DNA of 64,000 bases from assembly GCF_000744815.1 (NCBI RefSeq), contig NZ_JQMQ01000004.1:682001-746000 (forward strand), in the 5' to 3' direction. Below, in pieces: positions 7,269 through 13,389 of this stretch. The DNA comes from Phaeacidiphilus oryzae TH49 (GTDB lineage Bacteria > Actinomycetota > Actinomycetes > Streptomycetales > Streptomycetaceae). The notes under the pieces are model-generated. The model did no database searches. It had not been told where the DNA came from and saw only the letters and a list, made by a program, of their open reading frames with translations. The position numbers and the translations under genes are program-made. How positions within the stretch are numbered: position 1 is the first letter of the stretch; each line of letters begins with the position of its first letter.

Positions 7269-8246
7269 TCAGACGCGGAGGAGCTCGCTGGAGACCTCCC
7301 ACAGGCGCTTGGCGATGTCGGGGTCGAGTGCCCATTCCTTGACGCCGTGCGGATGCTGGGCGAGATCGGCGTCGTCGGGCACGGTGTAGGCCTCCTGCCC
7401 GTCGTCGAGGTAGTGGCCGCCGGTGTGGGCGAACTCGGGGGCCACGGCCGCGATGACGCCGGCGGCGGCGCCCTGCCCCACCGTCTTGTAGGTGAAGACC
7501 CCGGCTGCCTCGGCGGCCTCCAGTGAGGCCTTCTGCTCCGGGGTGAAGTTCCGCTGCAGCCCGGTCGCGATGCCGCCGGGGTTCACCGCGTTGGCGACGA
7601 TGCCGTCCGACGCCCAGCGCCGGGTCGCCTCGACGGCGAAGAGGGAGTTCGCCGTCTTCGACTGGGCGTAGGCGATCTGCGGGTCGTAGGGGCGGTGCTC
7701 GAAGTGGAGGTCGTCGAAGTCGATGCCGGAACGCATGTGCGCGGTGGAGCTGACCGCGACGATCCGTGCTCCGTCGCGCTCGGCCGCGCCCCGGGCCAGG
7801 GCCTCGTGAAGACCGCGGGCCAGGGCGAAGTGGCCGAGATGGTTGGTCGCGAACTGCAGCTCCCAGCCCTCGCGAGTGCGTTCGAGGCCGCCGGTGACCA
7901 CGCCCGCGTTGTTGACCAGCAGATGCAACGGCAGCTCCCGCCACGCCTCGACGAACCTGGCGATCGTGTCCCGCTCCGCGAGATCGAGCCGCTCGACTCG
8001 CGGACGGATTCCGCCGTGGGCCGACTTCTCGACGGCGTCCGCCACGGCCTCGCCGGCGGCCGTGTTCCGCACCGCGAGGGTCACCTCGGCGCCTGCGCGG
8101 GCCAGCACCCGGGCCGTCTCGGCTCCCAGGCCGGAGGAGGCTCCCGTCACGATCGCGCGGAGGCCGCTGAGGTCGACACCGCGCAGCACCTCCTCCGCTG
8201 TGCTGGCGGCCGTGAAGCGGGTGGTGATGAGGGGGCGAGATTCCAT
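7269..8246 (-). CDS. SDR family oxidoreductase, retinol-dehydrogenase-like
   Basis: The start is the ATG at 8246 (MESRPLITTRF). The 325-residue product belongs to the long SDR subgroup related to WWOX/retinol dehydrogenases: TGASSGLG at 34-41, LAVRN (Arg favours NADP), NNAG at 112-115, VSSTAH at 165-170 and the catalytic YAQSK with Tyr193 and Lys197. There is no clear Shine-Dalgarno; a TAAAGT hexamer (8259-8254) lies seven bases before the ATG, so the mRNA may be leaderless. A TetR gene is divergent and 77 bases away. Confidence 0.9.
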   Translation of the reverse strand: MESRPLITTRFTAASTAEEVLRGVDLSGLRAIVTGASSGLGAETARVLARAGAEVTLAVRNTAAGEAVADAVEKSAHGGIRPRVERLDLAERDTIARFVEAWRELPLHLLVNNAGVVTGGLERTREGWELQFATNHLGHFALARGLHEALARGAAERDGARIVAVSSTAHMRSGIDFDDLHFEHRPYDPQIAYAQSKTANSLFAVEATRRWASDGIVANAVNPGGIATGLQRNFTPEQKASLEAAEAAGVFTYKTVGQGAAAGVIAAVAPEFAHTGGHYLDDGQEAYTVPDDADLAQHPHGVKEWALDPDIAKRLWEVSSELLRV

Positions 8247-8257
8247 AGCGGCCACTT

Positions 8258-8303
8258 TACAGATTGAACGTGACTTGTATAGCTCGTCTGCCGCTCCTAG
8301 GAT
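8258..8303. promoter_or_regulatory. overlapping divergent promoters and TACA-N14-TGTA operator
   Basis: For the TetR gene, TTGTAT (8275-8280) and TAGGAT (8298-8303) are 17 bases apart, a good actinobacterial promoter, giving a leader of about 13 bases. A 22-bp element with TACA at 8258-8261 and TGTA at 8276-8279 overlaps this -35 box and the TAAAGT -10 of the SDR gene, where a TetR dimer could block both. Confidence 0.5.
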
Positions 8304-8322
8304 CGGTGGATGCGCAGCACGG

Positions 8323-8943
8323 ATGCCGACCCCACGGCCGCGAGCCCGCGCCGGCCACCCGCGACGCCGCCCCGACCCCGGCGCCCCCGCGGCCCCGGCG
8401 CCCGCCGAGACCGATCGGCGTACCGCCGTCCTCGAGGCGGCCATGGCCACGTTCGCCCGCTTCGGCTACCGCAAGACCTCGATGGAGGAGGTGGCGCGGT
8501 CCGCGCGGATCTCGCGGCCCGGGCTCTACTTCCTCTTCTCGTCCAAGGAGGCGCTGTTCCGGGCCGCGGCCACCCACATCCTGGAACGGGACCTGGCGGC
8601 GGCCGAACGCGCCCTGGCCGTAGCCGACCGCCCCCTCCAGGAGCGTCTCCTGGAGGCGTTCGATCATTGGGCGGGCCGCTACGTCGGCCCCCTGTCGCGC
8701 GACGTCCCGACGGTCATCGAGGACAACCCCGACCTCCTCGGCGAGCTGCTGGAGTCGATGCCCCGCCGCTTCGAGCGGCTGATCACCGACGCCCTCGCCG
8801 CCGAGCCGGGAGCGGAACCGGCCTCCGCCCTCGCCCGGACGCAGACGCTGATCAGCACCTCGGTCGGGCTCAAGTACCAGGCCTCCTCGCGGGAGTTCTA
8901 CCGCGACCGGCTGCGGGTGGCGATCGGTCTCCTCATCCCCTGA
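8323..8943 (+). CDS. TetR/AcrR family regulator
   Basis: The frame with protein character begins at the ATG at 8323 (MPTPRPRARAGHP). An ATG at 8310 is in another frame and has the better leader, so the exact start is uncertain. The 206-residue product has the TetR HTH: AMATFARFGYRKTSMEEVARSA, then RISRPGLYFLFSSKEALFRAA. It begins with a Pro/Arg-rich tail of about 35 residues. The C-terminal domain resembles the TetR_C_7/AefR-like group. It is divergent from the SDR gene and probably controls it. Confidence 0.85.
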   Translation: MPTPRPRARAGHPRRRPDPGAPAAPAPAETDRRTAVLEAAMATFARFGYRKTSMEEVARSARISRPGLYFLFSSKEALFRAAATHILERDLAAAERALAVADRPLQERLLEAFDHWAGRYVGPLSRDVPTVIEDNPDLLGELLESMPRRFERLITDALAAEPGAEPASALARTQTLISTSVGLKYQASSREFYRDRLRVAIGLLIP

Positions 8944-9082
8944 AGGCGGTCCCGCCGCCTGTTACAGATCCCGGACGATCTTCCTCGAACCGGTTCGTAG
9001 GAAGATCCGTCCCTCCTACCGATAAGCGCATCCGACACAGCGAGAGCCGGGCGAGACGATCCGGCACTCCCGAGGGGGACCC

Positions 9083-9832
9083 ATGACCGCCAAGCTGAAC
9101 CGCGCCCTCCGTTGCACCGCCGCCGCGCTGGCCGTAGCCGTTGTAGGGGCCGGTGCTGCCGCATGCAGCCCGTCCGACTCCTCCGCCGGGGCCGCGGCGC
9201 AGTCCTCTGCTGCCGGTCAGCCGAGCACGACACAGCCGACCGGCGCCTCCTCCGCCCCCTCCGCAGCGACCGGTCAGCAGACCACTGCGCAGGCCGGCGG
9301 CCAAGGCTCTGCCGGGACCGGCGGCACGAGCGCCCAGGGCAACGGCAACGGCAGTGGCAACGCGGCCACCGGCGCCGTCAACGTGTCCCCGGCGGCCGCG
9401 AGCAGCCGCTGCCACACCGGCGAGCTCAAGCTCCGCTGGAACGCCGGCGCCCCCGACATGGGCGGCACCCAGCAGCAGATCGCCTCCGTGAAGCTGACCA
9501 ACATCGGCTCCCGCACCTGCACCCTGTACGGCTTCCCGGGCGTCCGCCTGATCAGCAGGACCGGCGAAACGTGGGACCTGCCGCGCTCCAAGGACAAGCC
9601 GGCCACCCTCACCCTGAAGCCCGGGGACGACACGGCCGAGATCACCATCAACGTCCTGCCGATCCCCGCGAACACCACCGACACCCGCCCGTTCGCCCCG
9701 GCCCAGGTCCAGATCACCCCGCCCGACGAGACCACCCACACCACCCTCGCCTGGCCCTACGGCGGAGCCCTGTGGCACCAGGCCGGCGCCACCTCCGACC
9801 CCGAGACCTTCGTCAACCCGGTCGGCTACTGA
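9083..9832 (+). CDS. DUF4232 lipoprotein
   Basis: The start has a GAGGGGGA site. The 249-residue product opens with a Lys/Arg n-region and a hydrophobic stretch ending in the lipobox GAAAC (Cys28), followed by about 80 residues of Ser/Ala/Gly/Thr-rich tether. The folded part begins at SSRCHTGELKLRW and matches DUF4232: two cysteines (SRCHT and RTCTLYGFPGV) and the ending TTLAWPYGGALWHQAG are typical. It is predicted to be anchored to the outer face of the membrane. The function of DUF4232 proteins is unknown. Confidence 0.85.
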   Translation: MTAKLNRALRCTAAALAVAVVGAGAAACSPSDSSAGAAAQSSAAGQPSTTQPTGASSAPSAATGQQTTAQAGGQGSAGTGGTSAQGNGNGSGNAATGAVNVSPAAASSRCHTGELKLRWNAGAPDMGGTQQQIASVKLTNIGSRTCTLYGFPGVRLISRTGETWDLPRSKDKPATLTLKPGDDTAEITINVLPIPANTTDTRPFAPAQVQITPPDETTHTTLAWPYGGALWHQAGATSDPETFVNPVGY

Positions 9833-10010
9833 TCCGCTCGGCGCGCGGCGGCGGCGGGACCGTGACCTGCGCCGCCGTGCTGCGGACGACCGCCCGCAAA
9901 TGCCGGCCCAGGGCGCCCCACGGCTCCAAAGAGAACTCCCGGTCGTCGGTCGTGTGCCGGTGTGCCGGGGTGAAGCCCGCGGGGGACGGGTAGTCGCTGA
10001 AAGGGAGGTG
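9813..10010 (-). pseudogene. possible C-terminal coding scrap on the minus strand
   Basis: The minus frame reads FSDYPSPAGFTPAHR and, further on, REFSLEPWGALGRHLRAVVR, before a stop at 9813. Its codons nearly all end in G or C and its amino-acid mix looks protein-like, unlike the neighbouring shadow frames. No credible start with a ribosome site was found; the frame runs back through the start of the gene at 10039. It may be a remnant of a gene tail or a short real gene with an unusual start. No family is recognised. Confidence 0.3.
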
Positions 10011-10038
10011 CGGCAAGGGCGGCTGGAGGAGAGCGTCG

Positions 10039-10350
10039 ATGGTGGCAACGCTGAAGCTGACGCACAAGGCGATCGGCGCCGAGGTGCGTCGTGGCGACTA
10101 CGAGGTACTGCTGGACGGCAGGCCCGTCGCGGTGGTCGGCATGAACGAGACGATCGAGCTGCCGATCGAGAGCGGCCGGCACGAACTGCGGGTCCGCGAC
10201 GGCCGGAAGTCCAGCGCGAACGAGACCTTCGACGCCGCCGAGGGCGAGGTCGTCGCCTTCCGATGCACCGGAAAGCGACTTCTGCCGATCTTCCTCGCGT
10301 CCTTCGTCGCCCCCCGCCTGGCGCTCAAGCTGAAACGCACCCACGGCTAG
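10039..10350 (+). CDS. conserved hypothetical protein, PEGA-like beta fold
   Basis: The ATG at 10039 follows a GGAGGAGAG site. The 103-residue protein has alternating strands (VLLDGRPVAVVG, TIELPIESGRHELRVRDG, ETFDAAEGEVVAFRCTG) like PEGA or carboxypeptidase-regulatory beta sandwiches. It ends in a hydrophobic stretch LLPIFLASFVAPRLALKL that could associate with the membrane. I recognise this as a small hypothetical type seen in Streptomyces, with no assigned function. It is a single gene. Confidence 0.7.
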   Translation: MVATLKLTHKAIGAEVRRGDYEVLLDGRPVAVVGMNETIELPIESGRHELRVRDGRKSSANETFDAAEGEVVAFRCTGKRLLPIFLASFVAPRLALKLKRTHG

Positions 10351-10461
10351 CCACGGGGGGCGCGGGGGACGAGGTGCCCGGTACCGGCGTGCGGTGGGTT
10401 TCACCTGCGGTTTCTCTGTCGTTGGTACCGGAGAACCGCTATCGGACGCTAGGCTGTGGGC

Positions 10462-10701
10462 ATGCCTGCTCTCAATATCGAGTTCAGCGAAGAGGAAATG
10501 GCTCAGCTGCGGCAGGAGGCCGAGGCGCGGGCGGTCTCGCTCAAGACGCTGGTGCGGGAGGCCGTGGCCGGGGACCTGGCCCACCGGCGCGCGCTCGCCG
10601 AGGGCGCCGAGGCGTTCCGCCGCTTCGTGGGCGAGCACGCTGGTGCGTTCGACGAGGCCTTCCCGGACAGCGTTCCGCGCCGCACGGCCGGAGCCGCCTG
10701 A
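10462..10701 (+). CDS. RHH-type antitoxin
   Basis: The 79-residue product begins MPALNIEFSEEEMAQLRQ. A strand followed by two helices (LNIEFSEEEMAQLRQEAEARAV and SLKTLVREAVAGDLAHRR) is the ribbon-helix-helix pattern of CopG/Arc antitoxins, which bind their own promoter and neutralise the toxin through the C-terminal tail. A TAGGCT hexamer at 10450-10455 lies six bases before the ATG and no ribosome site is seen, so the mRNA may be leaderless. The toxin gene begins three bases after the stop. Confidence 0.75.
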   Translation: MPALNIEFSEEEMAQLRQEAEARAVSLKTLVREAVAGDLAHRRALAEGAEAFRRFVGEHAGAFDEAFPDSVPRRTAGAA

Positions 10702-10704
10702 GGC

Positions 10705-11076
10705 ATGGAACTGCACATCGACATCCCCTGGCTGCTGGAGCGCCAGGCCGAGCTGCTGCCCGAGCAGCCGGCCGTGAACGACTACTCCGCGCTGGTGGCG
10801 GCCGTGGCCCGGCACCGGGTGAACACGCCGAGGCTGGGGGAGGAGCCGGACGCCGCCTGGCGTGCCGCCGCCCTGCTCCACACCACCGTCCTCCTCAAGC
10901 CGCTTCCGGCGCGGAACGAGCTGTTCGGCGCCGGTCTGGCCACCGCGTACATGCACGCCAGCGAGGAGGGCATCGCGCCGCCCTACGGGGCGCTGATCGA
11001 CCTGGTCCGGGCCATCCGCACCACCGGCCTGGACGTCTACGGCACCGCTCACCTCCTGCGCTCCTGGCGGATCTGA
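10705..11076 (+). CDS. Fic/Doc-like toxin with degenerate motif
   Basis: This 123-residue protein follows the antitoxin with a 3-base gap. Its helical layout (YSALVAAVARHR, AAWRAAALLHTTVLL, NELFGAGLATAYM) matches the Fic/Doc toxins annotated in Streptomyces. The canonical HPFx(D/E)GN active-site loop is replaced by KPLPARN at residues 65-71: only Pro and Asn remain, with Lys at the catalytic His position. Either the family member works by another mechanism or it no longer transfers AMP or phosphate. It lies in a two-gene toxin-antitoxin operon. Confidence 0.75.
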   Translation: MELHIDIPWLLERQAELLPEQPAVNDYSALVAAVARHRVNTPRLGEEPDAAWRAAALLHTTVLLKPLPARNELFGAGLATAYMHASEEGIAPPYGALIDLVRAIRTTGLDVYGTAHLLRSWRI

Positions 11077-11143
11077 CGGGCCGGTGTCCGGCGACTCGGC
11101 GGGGAGGGGCGTTCCGGCGGGGGTCTCGGGGTACTGCCTAAGC

Positions 11144-11569
11144 GTGGCAGAGGCTGGGAAGGCCCGGTTCCGGGTTGCGTGGATCTGTCTGGCCCTGGTG
11201 GGCGCGGGCATCTTCGTCTTCGGTCTGGTGGCCGTCATCGCGCCGGGCTCCGGCGACGTGCGCTTGATGCGCGCGGACGGGCTGGCCGCGATCGGGCTGG
11301 GGCTGTTCGGCACGCTGATCACAGTGCTGCCGTTCCGGCGCCGGGAGGTCTGGGCGTGGTGGGCGCAGTGGTTCTACCCGGTGTTCTGGGTCGCCCACCT
11401 GGCCGGCCGGCTGCCGCCGGGGAAGGACCATGTCCACCAGGTGGTCTTCATCGTGCTGTCACTCCTCGGCCTGCTGCTCCCGGTGCGGGAGTTCTTTCCG
11501 CGCCCGTCCTCCGGGGCGGAGCAGGGCGCGACGGCGGTCACGGCCGTCCAGGACCGAAAGGGCGGGTGA
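11144..11569 (+). CDS. four-helix membrane protein of unknown function
   Basis: The product has hydrophobic segments WICLALVGAGIFVFGLVAVI, LAAIGLGLFGTLITVLPF, WWAQWFYPVFWVAHLAG and VVFIVLSLLGLLLPV, so it is predicted to span the membrane four times with a short charged tail. The start is uncertain: the frame opens at a GTG at 11084, and the GTG at 11144 (VAEAGKARF) gives 141 residues and is preferred because the first 20 residues are poorly protein-like. Neither has a convincing ribosome site. No family can be named with certainty. Confidence 0.55.
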   Translation: MAEAGKARFRVAWICLALVGAGIFVFGLVAVIAPGSGDVRLMRADGLAAIGLGLFGTLITVLPFRRREVWAWWAQWFYPVFWVAHLAGRLPPGKDHVHQVVFIVLSLLGLLLPVREFFPRPSSGAEQGATAVTAVQDRKGG

Positions 11570-11831
11570 TCCGCCCCCTCACCCGGAGCCGGTGGCCGGG
11601 CTGCTGCGCGGTGCCGGCGCCTTGGCCGCGCTCGTCTACGGGGCCCGGCCCCCGCGTGCCCCGGCCTTCTGCTCTTCCACCATCTCGCCCAGCTCTCGGC
11701 CGGGTCCTCGCCGGCCTCGTCCGCTGCCGCGCTGCTCGCGGTGGGGGCGGTCGCCGCCTTCGCCCGCGCCGGGCCGGCGGCCGGCGACCGACGTTGCGAG
11801 AGGGGCTGCATACCGGGTATACATACGCGGT
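11570..11831 (+). other. spacer with a possible frameshifted membrane-protein remnant
   Basis: No intact gene is seen. One plus frame reads VAGLLRGAGALAALVYG (from about 11593) and, after a shift, another reads LLFHHLAQLSAGSSPASSAA followed by ALLAVGAVAAF. Together they look like a short hydrophobic protein broken by a frameshift, but this is weak. The 3' end of the stretch is the PadR promoter. Confidence 0.25.
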
Positions 11832-11833
11832 AT
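11794..11833 (+). promoter_or_regulatory. PadR promoter and palindromic operator overlapping the start codon
   Basis: TTGCGA (11794-11799) and TATACA (11818-11823) are 18 bases apart, which places the transcript start at the ATG at 11832, so the mRNA would be leaderless. Half-sites ATACCGGGTAT (11810-11820) and ATACGCGGTAT (11823-11833) form a 24-bp palindrome matching at 20 positions. It covers the -10 box and the first bases of the gene, ideal for autorepression. Confidence 0.65.
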
Positions 11834-12563
11834 GTCCATCCGTCACGGGTTGCTCGCCCTTCTCGATCAAGGCCCTCGCTACGGCTATCAACTGCGCGCC
11901 GAGTTCGAGTCGCGGACCGGGGGGACCTGGCCGCTGAACGTCGGACAGGTCTATACCACCCTCGGCCGACTGGAGCGGGACGGTCTGGTCGCCCCCTGCG
12001 CCGAGGGCGCGGGCGCCGAGGAGGCGGAGGGGCAGGTCTACTACGCCATCACCGAACAGGGCCGGCAGGAGCTGCGCTCCTGGTTCGGCACGCCGGTCGG
12101 GCGCAATCACCCGCCCCGGGACGAGCTGGCGATCAAGCTGGCGATGGCGGTCGGGGCGCCCGAGGTCGACGTCCAGGCCGTGGTCCAGGCGCAGCGCGCG
12201 CACACCATGCGCGCGCTGCAGGACTACACCCGGCTGAAGGCGCGTGCGCTGGCCGCCGAGACCGGCGCGGCGGCGGACCCGGGGGGCTCCCGGGAAGCGG
12301 CCGATTCCACCGACGACCTGGCCTGGCTGCTGGTCCTGGAACAGCTGATCTTCCAGGCCGAGGCGGAGATCCGCTGGCTGGACCACTGCGAGCAGCGGCT
12401 CGCCCGCGCCGGCCGGGCCCGGCGGCAGCAGGCCGCCAAGGCCGCCGGGACCGCCGACACCGCCGACACCGCCGACGGCGCCGACGCCCGCGCCGGATCG
12501 GCCGGCACCGACGCGACAGGGGCGCGGGAGCAGTCCGCGACCCGCGACACCGCACACTTCTGA
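11832..12563 (+). CDS. PadR family regulator
   Basis: The ATG at 11832 begins MSIRHGLLALLDQGPRYGYQ, the standard PadR winged-helix opening. The HTH and wing follow as WPLNVGQVYTTLGRLERDGLV and GQVYYAITEQGRQEL. The C-terminal part (LVLEQLIFQAEAEIRWLDHCEQRL) is the PadR dimerisation helix region. The protein ends in an unusual low-complexity tail of Ala, Thr, Asp and Gly of about 45 residues. It lies 13 bases upstream of an ABC exporter, the usual PadR arrangement, and probably represses the three-gene operon in the absence of a ligand. Confidence 0.9.
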   Translation: MSIRHGLLALLDQGPRYGYQLRAEFESRTGGTWPLNVGQVYTTLGRLERDGLVAPCAEGAGAEEAEGQVYYAITEQGRQELRSWFGTPVGRNHPPRDELAIKLAMAVGAPEVDVQAVVQAQRAHTMRALQDYTRLKARALAAETGAAADPGGSREAADSTDDLAWLLVLEQLIFQAEAEIRWLDHCEQRLARAGRARRQQAAKAAGTADTADTADGADARAGSAGTDATGAREQSATRDTAHF

Positions 12564-12576
12564 GGGAGAGCAGAAC

Positions 12577-13389
12577 GTGTCACCCGAGCACAACCCCCCT
12601 ACCGGGCAACCCGGTTCAGAGCCAGCCTCCGTATCGGAGGTCTCGCCCGGGCCGTCGGCCCCCGCGGACCGCCCGGTCCTCAGCCTCAGCGGGGTCACCC
12701 GCGTCCACGGCAGCGGCGCCGCCGAGGTGCACGCCCTGCGCGGCATCGACCTGGCCGTCCGGGCCGGCGAACTGGTCGCGGTGATGGGCCCCAGCGGTTC
12801 CGGCAAGTCCACCCTGCTGACGCTGGCCGGCGGCCTCGACACTGCCACCTCGGGGGAGATCCGGGTCGAGGGACAGGAGCTCGGGGCACTGTCCTCGCGC
12901 GCGCTCGCCGCTGTGCGCCGGCGTCAGATCGGCTATGTCTTCCAGGACTTCAACCTGATACCGGCGCTCACCGCCGCCGAGAACGTCTCGCTCCCGCGCG
13001 AACTGGACGGCGTCCCGGCCCGCCGGGCCCGGCAGGAGGCGCAGGCCGCACTGGACGAGATCGGCATCGGCGAACTCGCCGACCGCTTCCCCGACGACAT
13101 GTCGGGCGGCCAGCAGCAGCGGGTCGCCATCGCCCGCGCGCTGATCGGCGACCGGCGCCTGGTATTGGCCGACGAGCCCACCGGAGCGCTGGACTCCACC
13201 ACCGGCGAGGCCGTTCTCGCCGTCCTGCGCACCCGCTGCGACGCCGGCGCCGCCGGCGTCCTGGTCACCCACGAGGCCCGGCACGCCGCCTGGGCGGACC
13301 GGGTGGTCTTCCTGCGGGACGGCCGGATGGTCGACGAGACCTCCTCCGGCACCGCCGAATCGCTGCTCTCCGGGCGGGTGGGCCGATGA
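12577..13389 (+). CDS. ABC transporter ATP-binding protein, MacB/LolD type
   Basis: The GTG start follows a GGGAGA site. After a Pro/Ser-rich N-terminal tail of about 33 residues, the 270-residue ATPase has Walker A GPSGSGKST (71-79), Q-loop FQDFN, signature MSGGQQQR, Walker B RLVLADEP and the H-loop VTHE. The D-loop TGALDS and the length fit the family that pairs with FtsX-type permeases and exports peptides, lipids or drugs. Its stop overlaps the permease start by four bases. Confidence 0.95.
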   Translation: MSPEHNPPTGQPGSEPASVSEVSPGPSAPADRPVLSLSGVTRVHGSGAAEVHALRGIDLAVRAGELVAVMGPSGSGKSTLLTLAGGLDTATSGEIRVEGQELGALSSRALAAVRRRQIGYVFQDFNLIPALTAAENVSLPRELDGVPARRARQEAQAALDEIGIGELADRFPDDMSGGQQQRVAIARALIGDRRLVLADEPTGALDSTTGEAVLAVLRTRCDAGAAGVLVTHEARHAAWADRVVFLRDGRMVDETSSGTAESLLSGRVGR

